Assembly: GCF_023715525.1 (NCBI RefSeq)
Contig: NZ_JAMBOG010000001.1
Location: forward strand, 62,001 to 126,000
Origin: Kocuria rosea
Lineage (GTDB): Bacteria; Actinomycetota; Actinomycetes; Actinomycetales; Micrococcaceae
Reading direction: 5' to 3'
Length of the DNA: 64,000 bases
The translations under genes and the position numbers were made by a program. Within the stretch, counting starts at the first letter, position 1; each line of letters opens with the position of its first letter. The notes beneath the pieces are model-generated. The model was not told the origin of the DNA and made no database searches. It was given only the letters and a program-made list of their open reading frames with translations. Of the stretch, positions 26,017 through 35,933 are shown piece by piece.

Positions 26017-26679
26017 CTACTGCTGGGCGGCGAGCGCCTCGCGGATCGGGGTGCCGCCGTCGGAGAAGTCGATCCTCCGCCCGATCGTGGCCGGGTCGTC
26101 CAGCACGGCGGCGACCACGAGCGCCACGTTGGCGCGGGAGGTGCGGCGCTCGCCGTCGCGCTCGCCGCCGGCGGGCACGTCGATCGCGCCGGTGGCCTCC
26201 TCGAGGGTGAGGGCTCCGGGGCCCACGATGGTCCAGACGAGGCCGGAGGCGCGCAGGTGGTCGTCGGCGTCGGCCTTGGCCTGGGCGTAGGCGTGGAAGG
26301 GGTCGTCCTCGGGGATGCCGTGGTCCTGCCCGGCGCCGAAGTAGGAGACCATGACGAAGCGCTTCACGCCGGCCCGCTCGGCGGCGTCCATGGCACGGAT
26401 CGCGGCGTCCCGGTCGACGGCGTAGGTGCGCTCCGGGCTGCCGCCGCCGGCCCCGGCGCTCCAGACCACGGCGTCCTGGCCCTGCAGCAGCCCGGCGATC
26501 TCGTCGACGGAGAGCTTCTCGACGTCGGCCACGACGGGCTCCGCCCCGGTCTGCTGGACGTCGGCCACGTGGTCGGGGTTGCGGAAGATGCTGGTCACGG
26601 CGTGGCCGGCGCGCACGAGCTGCGGGGCGAGGATCAGGGCGACCTTGCCGTGGCCGCCGATGATGGTCACGTGGGACAT
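26017..26679 (-). CDS. NAD(P)H-binding atypical short-chain dehydrogenase (YwnB/BVR-B-like)
   Basis: A 220-residue protein starting with the nucleotide motif VTIIGGHGKVALILAPQL, an atypical G-G-x-G-x-x-A form typical of the NmrA/biliverdin-reductase-B-like SDR group. DAVVWSAGAG follows strand 4, and the YFGAGQDHG region stands in place of a classical YxxxK. Such proteins bind NAD(P)H and act as reductases or redox sensors; the substrate is not apparent. The start ATG has GGAGCACCCGC upstream. It is monocistronic, with 126 bp before the cupin gene on the same strand. Confidence 0.83.
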   Translation of the reverse strand: MSHVTIIGGHGKVALILAPQLVRAGHAVTSIFRNPDHVADVQQTGAEPVVADVEKLSVDEIAGLLQGQDAVVWSAGAGGGSPERTYAVDRDAAIRAMDAAERAGVKRFVMVSYFGAGQDHGIPEDDPFHAYAQAKADADDHLRASGLVWTIVGPGALTLEEATGAIDVPAGGERDGERRTSRANVALVVAAVLDDPATIGRRIDFSDGGTPIREALAAQQ

Positions 26680-26805
26680 GCGGGTGCTCCTTCGGGTGCG
26701 GGGATGTTCGCGTTCTCCCCCGACGCTAGACCCGTCGCGGGCGCCGCGACACGCCTCACGCGCAGGGCGAAACCGGGAATGCCCCGCCCTGCGCGCGGGG
26801 GGCGG

Positions 26806-27138
26806 CTACTCGGCGGCGTCCTCGATGCCCGTGACCGCCGTCAGCAGGAACACCGCGTCCTCCAGGGCCTCGACGGAGTGCCGCGCCAGCGGGAGCTCGT
26901 GCAGGTGCCCGGCCTCGAGGACCAGCTCCTTGCCGGACCGCACCCGGATCCTCCCGTGCAGCACCTGCAGGCTGCCGGCGTAGGGGGCGTTGTGCTCGGA
27001 GAGCTGGGAGCCCTCCCGCAGGGCGATCAGGGTCTGGCGCAGCACCTTCTGGTGCAGCAGGCGCTCCGAGCTGCGGCCGTGCTCGCCGTGGCGGGCCTCG
27101 TTCAGGTGCTGCATGGCGATCTCGTTCAGGTGCTGCAT
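26806..27138 (-). CDS. Small cupin protein with a duplicated N-terminal heptapeptide
   Basis: A 110-residue single-domain cupin: LHQKVLRQTLIALREGSQL, HNAPYAGSLQVLHGRIRVR and LEAGHLHELPLARHSV give the six-strand barrel with H..PY..E-like ligands and a late His pair. It likely binds a metal and a small molecule or shields cells from acid-like stress; function unknown. The start at 27138 follows GGAGGAGAACG. The first 16 residues read MQHLNEIAMQHLNEAR, a perfect repeat of MQHLNE at DNA level (18 bases identical, 24 apart), so the start region was duplicated. It overlaps the DUF488 gene upstream by 13 bases. Confidence 0.78.
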   Translation of the reverse strand: MQHLNEIAMQHLNEARHGEHGRSSERLLHQKVLRQTLIALREGSQLSEHNAPYAGSLQVLHGRIRVRSGKELVLEAGHLHELPLARHSVEALEDAVFLLTAVTGIEDAAE

Positions 27139-27689
27139 CGTTCTCCTCCTGGTTGCGTGCCTGGATGGGTGCCCGGGTAGGTGATCCGGTCCCCGTCGAC
27201 GACGGCGAAGTCCCGCAGCGCCGCCGGGGTCTGCTGGCCGGGCCCCATGATGTGCCGGACGTCGTGCCCGCGCACCAGCAGGGCCTCGGCCACGAGCGAG
27301 CGGTGGCAGCGCCACCAGACGGCCTCGGCGCACATGATCGCGGCGACGCGGTGCGCCGCGAGCTCCTCCAGCCGGGCGAGCGCCGACCGGAACTCCTCGG
27401 TCTGCATGTGGTCGGCGTAGCCGCGGAAGGACGCGTTGCGCCAGGCGGTGTTGACCGAGGCGCCCGACGTGGGGCGCAGCCCGCCGAGCCCCTTGCAGTA
27501 GGTGTGCCCGATCCCGGCCTGCGCGAGGGTGGCGGGCAGCCGGTCGAGGTCGAACTGGGGGTTGGTCCGCGAGCGCGGCACGGTGCGGATGTCCACGAGC
27601 TCCTGCACGCCGAACTCCCGCAGCAGCGCCACGAGCTCCTCGGCGGAGCGCGTGGAGTGCCCGACGGTGTAGACGGTGCCCGGTGCCAT
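27126..27689 (-). CDS. DUF488 domain protein
   Basis: A 187-residue DUF488 protein. The opening VYTVGHSTRSAEELVALL, the VDIRTVPRSRTNPQFD segment, YCKGLGGLR and the cysteine motif IMCAEAVWWRCHRSLVA are the conserved landmarks of the family. The conserved C-x(n)-C-H-R cluster suggests a metal or nucleic-acid-modifying role but none has been fixed. The C-terminal 20 residues (THPGTQPGGERCST) are not conserved and overlap the cupin start by 13 bases, so the two genes are co-translated. Confidence 0.87.
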   Translation of the reverse strand: MAPGTVYTVGHSTRSAEELVALLREFGVQELVDIRTVPRSRTNPQFDLDRLPATLAQAGIGHTYCKGLGGLRPTSGASVNTAWRNASFRGYADHMQTEEFRSALARLEELAAHRVAAIMCAEAVWWRCHRSLVAEALLVRGHDVRHIMGPGQQTPAALRDFAVVDGDRITYPGTHPGTQPGGERCST

Positions 27690-27754
27690 GTCCTCAGCCT
27701 ACTGACCGGCACCGCCGGGCGCGCCGTGGAGGGAACGGTGGAAGAATGCACACC

Positions 27755-28597
27755 ATGAGCGTCGTCATCGCGGGATGCGGAGATCTGGGCACGGAGATCG
27801 GGCTGCGGCTGGCCGAGCAGGGCCACGAGGTGCTGGGGCTGCGCCGGCGGGCGGAGCTGGTGCCGCCGCCCCTGGCCGGGGTGCCGGTGGACCTCAGCAC
27901 CGAGGTGCCGGAGCTGCCGGGCGACCTCGAGCACCTCGTGGTCGCCACGGCCGCGGACGGGCGCTCCCCCGAGGACTACCGGGCGGCCTACGTCGACGGT
28001 CTGCGGAACCTGCTCACCGGCGTCCTGGAGGGGGGCGCGCTCCCCCGGCGCGCCCTGCTGATCTCCTCCACCGCGGTCTGCGCGGCCGCCGAGGGCGAGT
28101 GGGTCACCGAGGACACCCCCGTCGCCCCCTCCACCCCCACGGCCGAGGTCCTGCTGGAGGCCGAGGAGATCTTCCACGAGCACTTCCCGCACGGCACGGT
28201 CCTGCGCCTGGCGGGGATCTACGGGCCCGGGCGCACCCGGTTGATCGACACGGTCCGCTCCGGGAACGCCGCGAGCGGCGCCGCCTGGACCAACCGCATC
28301 CACCGCGACGACGCCGCCGCGGCCGCCGTGCACCTGCTCACCATGGCGGACCAGCCCCTGACGCTGTACCTGGGGGTGGACGACGAGCCCGTGCGGGAGC
28401 GGGAGGTCCTGGAGTTCCTGGCGCAGGAGCTCGGCGTCCCGCTGCCCGAGGACGTCCCCGAGGCGGACACGCCGCGGCGCGGCTCGAAGCGGGTGTCCAA
28501 CCGGCGGCTGCGGGAGTCCGGCTTCGTCTTCCGCTACCCCACCTTCCGCGAGGGCTACCGCGCGGTCCTGGCCGGGCAGGGCGTGCGCCACCCCTGA
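27755..28597 (+). CDS. NAD-dependent epimerase/dehydratase-like SDR protein (YeeZ-like)
   Basis: A 280-residue extended SDR protein. The nucleotide motif VVIAGCGDLGTEIGLRLAE is at the N-terminus, the YVDGLRNLLTGVLE helix and LLISSTAVC follow, and LRLAGIYGPGRTRLID is the common epimerase motif. The active-site Tyr-x-x-x-Lys is not in its usual form, as in the YeeZ group, so catalysis is uncertain. Start ATG 27755 is chosen over ATG 27746 because GGAAG then has a suitable spacing. It is divergent from DUF488 with about 65 bp between them. Confidence 0.82.
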   Translation: MSVVIAGCGDLGTEIGLRLAEQGHEVLGLRRRAELVPPPLAGVPVDLSTEVPELPGDLEHLVVATAADGRSPEDYRAAYVDGLRNLLTGVLEGGALPRRALLISSTAVCAAAEGEWVTEDTPVAPSTPTAEVLLEAEEIFHEHFPHGTVLRLAGIYGPGRTRLIDTVRSGNAASGAAWTNRIHRDDAAAAAVHLLTMADQPLTLYLGVDDEPVREREVLEFLAQELGVPLPEDVPEADTPRRGSKRVSNRRLRESGFVFRYPTFREGYRAVLAGQGVRHP

Positions 28598-28615
28598 GCG
28601 GGCGGCGCCGCCCGG

Positions 28616-29872
28616 CTACGGCACCGGCTGGGCGGGCACGTCCTGGCGCACCCGCAGCGCGACGTCGCGCACCTCGTAGGCGGCGATCAGGTCCACCCAG
28701 GCCAGCCGGGGCGGTCGCGCCAGCTCCAGCGGCAGCCGCAGCAGGCGCTGCAGGAAGATGTCGCTCTCCTGGATCGCGATGAAGCCGCCGGGGCAGCGGT
28801 GGGCGCCGTCGCCGAAGGACATGGCCTCCGGCCGGATACCCCTGGGCCGGGAGCGCTCCGGGCACAGCTGCCGGGCGTCCTCCCCGAGCGCCTCGGGGTC
28901 CGTGTTCGCCTGCCGGACGTAGAGGTCGAGCAGGGCACCGGCGGGCACCGCGTGCCGCTCGTCGCCGTCCTCCAGCACCAGCTCCCGGGTGCTGCGGCGG
29001 TAGAGGTGGCCCACCACCGGCTCCAGGCGCAGGATCTCGTGCAGGATGGTGTGCCGGCCCGGCTCGTCGGCGTCCAGGTAGGCGCGGCGCAGCCGCTCGT
29101 CCTCCAGCAGGTGCCAGGCCGCGACCGCGATGAACTCCCGGGTGGTGGCCATGCCCGCGGCGGCGTAGGTGAGGCACTCCGTGAGGATCTCGCGCTCGGT
29201 GTAGCCCTGCTCGAGCAGGTGCGAGACCACGTCCTCCTGGGGCTGGGCCCTCCGGGCGGCGACGGCCGGGCGCACGTCCCGCACGTGGAACACGCCCATC
29301 GCCCACACAGGCCGCAGGGCGGCCAGGGCCGAGCGCACCCGGGCCGCGGGACCCGGCCGCTGCGGCGCGCGGGCGGACGGAACGGCGAAGAAGCGCTCGA
29401 GGCGGCGGGCCATCCCGTCCGTGTCCGAGTTCGTCAGGCCCACGACCTGCGCGGCGACCTCCACCGAGTAGCGCAGGGTGATCGCGGACAGCTCACCCCC
29501 GCCGTCCCGGCGGATCCGCTGGACCAGCTCGTCGGCGCGCTCCTCCATCAGGGCGCGGTAGCGGCGGCTCACGGTGGCCGGGGTGAAGAACTTCGCCGTG
29601 GCGGTGCGGTGGCGCCGGTGCTCGGGGCCGTCCATGAACAGCACCGGGGGGTGGCTGCCGGTGAGCCCCTCGCGGGCGGCCTCCGCGTTGAAGCCCGCCT
29701 GCACCGTGGCGTCCGCCTCCCGCAGCACCTGGCGGACCAGCGGCAGGGAGCGGACGTGCCAGACCCCGTCGAGCACCTCCACCCGCGGGGCGGCGGGCTC
29801 TCCGGGGCGGGCGGTCCTGCGCCGGTCGCCGTGCGGGACGGGGCAGCGGGCGTCGTCGCTCATGGACGCCAT
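28616..29872 (-). CDS. Cytochrome P450
   Basis: A 418-residue soluble cytochrome P450. The I-helix oxygen motif reads AAAGMATTREF, the K-helix E-x-x-R is in HEILRLEPV, and the heme loop is FGDGAHRCPGG with the axial cysteine. The C-helix region GPEHRRHRTATAKFF is also typical. The sequence between is specific to this protein, so the substrate is unknown; no ferredoxin or reductase gene adjoins it, and the nearest 2Fe-2S ferredoxin in the window is 30 kb away. The next gene on this strand lies 63 bp upstream and is unrelated. Confidence 0.92.
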   Translation of the reverse strand: MASMSDDARCPVPHGDRRRTARPGEPAAPRVEVLDGVWHVRSLPLVRQVLREADATVQAGFNAEAAREGLTGSHPPVLFMDGPEHRRHRTATAKFFTPATVSRRYRALMEERADELVQRIRRDGGGELSAITLRYSVEVAAQVVGLTNSDTDGMARRLERFFAVPSARAPQRPGPAARVRSALAALRPVWAMGVFHVRDVRPAVAARRAQPQEDVVSHLLEQGYTEREILTECLTYAAAGMATTREFIAVAAWHLLEDERLRRAYLDADEPGRHTILHEILRLEPVVGHLYRRSTRELVLEDGDERHAVPAGALLDLYVRQANTDPEALGEDARQLCPERSRPRGIRPEAMSFGDGAHRCPGGFIAIQESDIFLQRLLRLPLELARPPRLAWVDLIAAYEVRDVALRVRQDVPAQPVP

Positions 29873-29935
29873 GCTAGCCGCCGGGCGTGAGCGGGAACAC
29901 AGGGGCGCCCGCGGGGCCGGTGCGCTCCGGGGACG

Positions 29936-30421
29936 TCAGATCCGGTCCGCCAGATGGTTCTCCACCTGGGCGAGGCCCGGGAGGACCAGGGAGGACGCCG
30001 GCCCGGCCAGGACGACCAGCAGCACCCGCAGCTCGGCCTCCGAGAGGTAGCCCCCCACCACGCGGTGGGAGGAGTCCAGCACGACGAGCACGTCGTCCGC
30101 CCGGTAGGCGGGCACGGTGAGCACCACGGGCTCGTGCTTGCCGGAGAAGTCCTCCTGGAAGCGTCCGATCTTCTCCTGCCGCCCCTCGGGCCACGACCGG
30201 GAGGCCGCGTCGGCGACCGTCAGCGGCCGGTGCTGGGGGTGTGACCACTCGCCCGGGTTGCCGTCGGGGTCCACGTGCCAGACCGTGTAGAGGTCCCCGA
30301 TGTCCTCGCGCGCGGAGAGCACCCGGTCCTCGACGCGGGCGTTCTCCTCGTGGAGCGCGTCCCAGTCGAGCCAGGCCCGGATGCTGTCGCCGAACAGGGT
30401 CTTGAAGTCCGAAACGTCCAT
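29936..30421 (-). CDS. Hypothetical protein
   Basis: A 161-residue protein I do not recognise. It is acidic at the N-terminus (MDVSDFKTLFGDSIRAWLD), has a central segment DLYTVWHVDPDGNPGEWSHP and ends in a strongly hydrophobic stretch LRVLLVVLAGPASSLVLPG without a signal peptide. Codon use matches the neighbours (G or C at nearly all third positions), and a start ATG with GAGGTGAGGGC upstream supports it being real. It lies between the P450 gene and the sugar ABC transporter operon on the same strand. No function can be given. Confidence 0.68.
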   Translation of the reverse strand: MDVSDFKTLFGDSIRAWLDWDALHEENARVEDRVLSAREDIGDLYTVWHVDPDGNPGEWSHPQHRPLTVADAASRSWPEGRQEKIGRFQEDFSGKHEPVVLTVPAYRADDVLVVLDSSHRVVGGYLSEAELRVLLVVLAGPASSLVLPGLAQVENHLADRI

Positions 30422-30492
30422 GCCCTCACCTCACCAGAGTTCCGGTCCCGCCGCCAATCCCCCCGCCCACGGCTCGGGCGCACGGCCCCGGC

Positions 30493-31746
30493 TCACTTGA
30501 GCGCGTTCGTGGCGCGGCGCTTGTTGAGCACGTCGAAGCCGACCGCCAGGAGCAGCACCATGCCCTTGATGAACTGCTGGTAGTCGATGCCGACGCCCAT
30601 CAGGGACATGCCGTTGTTGAGCACGCCCATGATCAGCCCGCCGGTAATGGCCCCGACGATCGTGCCCACTCCGCCGGTGACGGCGGCACCGCCGATGAAC
30701 GCGGCGGCGATCGCGTCGAGCTCGAAGAGGTTGCCGGCCCCGGGGCCGGCCGAGTTCAGCCGCCCCGTGAAGATGAGCCCGGCCAGCGCCGCCAGCACGC
30801 CCATGTTGACGAAGAGCAGGAAGTCGACCCGCTTGGTGTCCACGCCGGAGAGCTGCGCGGCCTGCAGGTTCCCGCCGCGCGCGTAGACGTGGCGGCCGAA
30901 GACGCTGCGCTTCATGACCGTGCTGTACGCCACGACGAGCACGCCGAGCACGACGAGCACGATCGGCGTGCCGCTGCGCGAGCTCGCCAGGAGGTAGGTC
31001 AGGCCCAGCACGACGACGGCCGCGAAGACGAGCTTCGTGACGAACCACGCGCGCGGCTCGTCGTCGAGCCCCAGGCGCGCCCGCGTCCGGCGCCCGCGCA
31101 CCTGGCTGCCCACGAGCAGCACCGTGGCCAGCACGCCCAGGCCCACGGTCGTCCAGTCGAGGATGCTGGTCTCGGGCGGGAACAGGCCCGGGAACAGGAA
31201 CCCGCCGCCGAGCTGGCGGTACTCCTGCGGAAAGCCGGTGATGCGCTGGTTCTCGAGCACGATCTGCGTGAGCCCGCGGAAGACGAGCATGCCGGCCAGG
31301 GTCACGATGAAGGCGGGGATGCCCACGTAGGCCACCCAGAAGCCCTGCCAGGCCCCGACGAGCGCGCCCACGGCGAGGGACGCGACCAGGGCGACCCACC
31401 ACGGCAGGCTCCAGTCCCGGATCATGATCCCGGACATGGCCCCCACGAAGGCCGCCACGGACCCCACCGACAGGTCGATGTGGCCCGCGACGATGATCAT
31501 CACCATGCCGATGGCCAGGAGCAGGATGTAGCTGTTCTGCACCACGATGTTCGAGACGTTGTCCGGCTGGAGCAGGGCGCCGCCGGTCAGGACCTGGAAC
31601 AGCGTCACGATCACCAGCAGGGCGAGGAAGATGCCGATCTGCCGCAGCCGCCCGGCCAGGAACCGGCCGGCGTCGGAGAGGGTGGAGCGCGGCGGGCGTC
31701 CGTCGGGGGCGACCAGCCGGTGCTCGTCGACGAGGGTGGAAGCCAT
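30493..31746 (-). CDS. mmsB: Monosaccharide ABC transporter permease MmsB (XylH-like)
   Basis: A 417-residue inner-membrane permease of the RbsC/XylH family, with about ten hydrophobic segments. VMIIVAGHIDLSVGSVAAFVGAMSG (quoted in part: GHIDLSVGSVAAFVGA) is the conserved first-half motif, and RGGNLQAAQLSGVDTKRVD is the EAA-like loop that docks on the ATPase. It forms the channel for monosaccharide uptake. It follows mmsA by 4 bp, so the operon order is chvE-mmsA-mmsB. The longer than usual length, due to an inserted cytoplasmic loop near residue 210, is typical of the Mms/GguB-type. Confidence 0.92.
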   Translation of the reverse strand: MASTLVDEHRLVAPDGRPPRSTLSDAGRFLAGRLRQIGIFLALLVIVTLFQVLTGGALLQPDNVSNIVVQNSYILLLAIGMVMIIVAGHIDLSVGSVAAFVGAMSGIMIRDWSLPWWVALVASLAVGALVGAWQGFWVAYVGIPAFIVTLAGMLVFRGLTQIVLENQRITGFPQEYRQLGGGFLFPGLFPPETSILDWTTVGLGVLATVLLVGSQVRGRRTRARLGLDDEPRAWFVTKLVFAAVVVLGLTYLLASSRSGTPIVLVVLGVLVVAYSTVMKRSVFGRHVYARGGNLQAAQLSGVDTKRVDFLLFVNMGVLAALAGLIFTGRLNSAGPGAGNLFELDAIAAAFIGGAAVTGGVGTIVGAITGGLIMGVLNNGMSLMGVGIDYQQFIKGMVLLLAVGFDVLNKRRATNALK

Positions 31747-31750
31747 GGGA

Positions 31751-33280
<1,530 letters not shown>

Positions 33281-33327
33281 GCGGATCTCCTTGTCTGGTG
33301 GGACCTGGTGGGGTGGTGGGGCAGGCG

Positions 33328-33361
33328 CGCCGGCCGGGCGGAGGAGTCCGCCCGGCCGGCG
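33328..33361 (-). terminator. Strong hairpin between chvE and mmsA
   Basis: A perfect 15-bp stem (arms 33328-33342 and 33347-33361) with a GGAG loop as read on the plus strand starts five bases after the chvE stop and precedes mmsA. Without a T run it is likely an attenuator or RNA-stabilising element rather than a full terminator, allowing more binding protein than ATPase to be made. Confidence 0.55.
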
Positions 33362-33365
33362 GCGC

Positions 33366-34487
33366 TCACTTGAGGTCGGACTCCTCGTAGTAGCCGCTGT
33401 CCACGAGGACCTCCTGGTAGTTGTCCTTGGTGACGATCTGCGACTCGAGCAGGTAGGCGGGCACGACCTTCACACCGTTGTCGTAGGTCTTCTCGTCGTT
33501 GACCTCGGGCTCCTCCCCCTTCATCAGGGAGTCGACCATGGTGACCGCGCGCTCGCCGAGCTCGCGCACGTCCTTGAAGATCGTGGAGTACTGCTCGTCG
33601 GCCACGATGGACTTCACCGAGCCCACCTCCGCGTCCTGCCCGGTGATCACCGGCAGCTCGTCCGCGGAGTACCCGCCCGAGCGCAGGGCGGAGATGATGC
33701 CGATCGACAGCCCGTCGTAGGGGGAGAGCACGCCGTCGAGCTTGGCGCCGCCGCCCACGGTGAGCAGGTCCTCCATGCGGTCCTGGGCGGTGTCGGGCAG
33801 CCACCGGAGGATGGCGGCCTGCTCGAACTCCGTCTGGCCGCTGGGGACCTCCAGCACGCCGCTGTCCAGGTAGGGCTGGAGGGTCTCCATCGCGCCGTTC
33901 CAGAAGAAGGTGGCGTTGTTGTCGTCGGGGCTGCCCGCGAACAGCTCCACGTTGAACGGTCCCTTCTCCCCGGTCTCCTCGCCGTTCTCGTCGAGCACGC
34001 CGAGCCCGGTGAGCAGGGACGTGGCCTGCTGCACACCGACCTGGTGGTTGTCGAACGTCGTGTAGTAGTCGACGGTCTCCGACTCGTTGATCAGCCGGTC
34101 GTAGGCGATCACCGGGATGTCCTGGGACTCCGCGGTGTCGAGGACGCTGGTGAGCGTCGTGCCGTCGATGGAGGCGACCACCAGGGCCTTGGCCCCGCCG
34201 TTGATCATGTTCTCGATCTGGGAGACCTGGGTGGGGATGTCGTCGTTGGCGTACTGCAGGTCCACCTCGTAGCCGAGCTCCTCCAGCTTCGCCTTGACGT
34301 TCTCGCCGTCGGCGATCCAGCGCTCGGACTGCTGGGTGGGCATCGCCACCCCGATCCGGGCGCCCTCGTTGGCGGCCGCGTCCTCGCCACCGCCCTCGCC
34401 CCCGCCGCCCCGGCTGCCGCCGCAGGCCGCGAGGCCGAGGGCGAGCGTGCTCGCGGTCACGCCGAGGAGGATACGGTTCTTCATCAT
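33366..34487 (-). CDS. chvE: Monosaccharide ABC transporter substrate-binding lipoprotein ChvE
   Basis: A 373-residue lipoprotein of the ChvE/XylF family. The signal peptide has lipobox LGLAACGG (Cys near residue 22), then a low-complexity linker [10 protein letters not shown]; the mature protein has [45 protein letters not shown] and the ligand-loop [22 protein letters not shown] in shortened form. It binds sugars such as glucose, xylose or galactose and delivers them to MmsB. It is the first gene of chvE-mmsA-mmsB. The LacI-family gene lies 312 bp upstream on the same strand, with a palindromic operator between them. Confidence 0.92.
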   Translation of the reverse strand: MMKNRILLGVTASTLALGLAACGGSRGGGGEGGGEDAAANEGARIGVAMPTQQSERWIADGENVKAKLEELGYEVDLQYANDDIPTQVSQIENMINGGAKALVVASIDGTTLTSVLDTAESQDIPVIAYDRLINESETVDYYTTFDNHQVGVQQATSLLTGLGVLDENGEETGEKGPFNVELFAGSPDDNNATFFWNGAMETLQPYLDSGVLEVPSGQTEFEQAAILRWLPDTAQDRMEDLLTVGGGAKLDGVLSPYDGLSIGIISALRSGGYSADELPVITGQDAEVGSVKSIVADEQYSTIFKDVRELGERAVTMVDSLMKGEEPEVNDEKTYDNGVKVVPAYLLESQIVTKDNYQEVLVDSGYYEESDLK

Positions 34488-34698
34488 GGTCGTGCCTTTC
34501 GTCGGTCCGGGAGAGCCCGGGAGTCCGTGGTGGCGAGGTCAGGGATGCGCACGAGCCGTCAGGGCGGCGTGGCGGGCCCCGGCGCCGCGGCCCGCGCCGG
34601 TGAGGCACCTCCGATCCGGCCGGGACGGGCTCATGCGATGACCTCGTTGTCGTGGTGACGGGAAGCGGGGACCACGGCGCTGCACCGCCCGATCCGCT

Positions 34699-34714
34699 AT
34701 GTGAACGATCACAT
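34699..34714. promoter_or_regulatory. LacI-type operator upstream of chvE
   Basis: ATGTGAACGATCACAT is a 16-bp palindrome (centre ACGA), of the TGTGA-N4-TCACA type bound by LacI-family regulators of sugar genes in actinobacteria. It lies 212 bases before chvE and just downstream of the LacI-family gene, whose product presumably binds it. Confidence 0.65.
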
Positions 34715-34760
34715 CTGTTATCTGCGTCACCATACCCCGGAGTAACCGGTACGGATCAAC

Positions 34761-34784
34761 AAGGTTTTATAACGAATTTATAAC
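34761..34784. promoter_or_regulatory. Direct TTTATAACG repeats downstream of the LacI-family gene
   Basis: Two copies of TTTATAACG lie 11 bases apart between the LacI-family gene and the chvE operator. They are strikingly AT-rich. They may be a second protein site or part of the chvE promoter region; nothing decides between these. Confidence 0.35.
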
Positions 34785-34799
34785 GTCATCCACTTCCGC

Positions 34800-35855
34800 T
34801 CAGCCACCGGGAACGGCACCCGGGGGCGCCGTCGAACAGCGCAGCATGAGCCCGGGTGTGACGTCCCCGGCCGCCGGAACGGGCTGCCCGCGCAGCTCCG
34901 CGAGCAGGGCCGCGATGCACCGGCGCCCCAGCTCCGGGAAGTCCTGGCGGACCGTCGTGAGCGGCGGCAGGAAGTGGGCCGCCTCGGGGACGTCGTCGAA
35001 GCCCACGACGCTGACGTCCTCCGGGACGCGCAGGCCGGCCTCGTGCAGGGCGTGGACCAGCCCGAGCGCGATGTGGTCGTTGGCGCAGAAGAGGGCGCTG
35101 AAGTCGCGGTGCGCCACCAGCTCGAGGCCCACCCGGTAGCCGGACTCGGCGGTCCAGTCGGCGGCGCGCACCACGGGGGCGGGGAGCCCCGCCGCCGCCA
35201 TCTCCTCGGCGAAGCCCTGCCGGCGGGCGGACGTCTCCACCCACCCCTCGGCGCCGGCCACGTGGACGACGCGCCGGTGCCCCAGCTCCAGCAGGTGCCG
35301 GGTGGCGAGCCGGGCACCGGCGAGCTGGTCGACCGACATCCGGTGGTCCCGGCCGCCGGTCGAGTGCACCGTGACGAAGGGGATCCGGATCGGCAGCCGC
35401 TCGATCACCTCGAGCGAGCGGACCTGGGGCGCCAGCACCACCAGGCCGTCGACGGCGTGGTCGGCCAGCCGGTCCACGGCGGCCTCGATGGTGGCGGGAC
35501 CGGCGGGGTCGATGTGCACGATGTCGACGGCGTAGCCGGCGGCGTCGGCAGCGGCCTCGACGGCCTGCAGAGTGGCGGACGGCCCGTACTCGGCGCCGTT
35601 GGACAGCAGCGCGCCGATGATGCGGGACTCGCTGGTCACGAGGGCCCGGGCGGCGCGGTTGGGCCGGAAGCGCAGCTGCTCCATCGCGTCCAGCACCCTC
35701 CGGCGGGTGGACTCGCGCAGGTTCGGGTGCCCGTTGACCACCCGGGAGACGGTCTGGTGCGAGACCCCGGCCGCGCGGGCCACGTCCCGCATGTTGGGAG
35801 CACGTCCGGGCCGCTCGGGACCCGCCCCGCCGCTGACCCCGTCGTCGACGGTCAT
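34800..35855 (-). CDS. LacI-family transcriptional regulator
   Basis: A 351-residue repressor with an N-terminal extension of about 20 residues, then the LacI helix-turn-helix NMRDVARAAGVSHQTVSRVV and hinge NGHPNLRESTRRRVL, FRPNRAARAL. The sugar-binding domain is of the periplasmic-binding type (ESRIIGALLSNG, VDGLVVLAPQV, VVHVAGAEGWVETSARRQG and ALFCANDHIALGLV), with the ribose-like D-x-G-x-x-N site. It probably represses the chvE-mmsAB operon just downstream through the nearby palindrome until the sugar is present. The first ATG of the frame is taken; MRDVARAAG at residue 22 could be an alternative start. Confidence 0.88.
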   Translation of the reverse strand: MTVDDGVSGGAGPERPGRAPNMRDVARAAGVSHQTVSRVVNGHPNLRESTRRRVLDAMEQLRFRPNRAARALVTSESRIIGALLSNGAEYGPSATLQAVEAAADAAGYAVDIVHIDPAGPATIEAAVDRLADHAVDGLVVLAPQVRSLEVIERLPIRIPFVTVHSTGGRDHRMSVDQLAGARLATRHLLELGHRRVVHVAGAEGWVETSARRQGFAEEMAAAGLPAPVVRAADWTAESGYRVGLELVAHRDFSALFCANDHIALGLVHALHEAGLRVPEDVSVVGFDDVPEAAHFLPPLTTVRQDFPELGRRCIAALLAELRGQPVPAAGDVTPGLMLRCSTAPPGAVPGG

Positions 35856-35875
35856 GACGGGAACGCTACTGCACG

Positions 35876-35895
35876 GGGCGGGCGACGACCCGCCC
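35876..35895 (-). terminator. Hairpin between the membrane/PLD-like gene and the LacI gene
   Basis: GGGCGGG (35876-35882) pairs with CCCGCCC (35889-35895) with a six-base loop, in the 78-bp gap. It is a modest candidate terminator for the membrane-anchored gene. Confidence 0.3.
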
Positions 35896-35933
35896 GGGTG
35901 GCCGTGCCCGACGGCGCCCGGGCGGGCGGCCCG

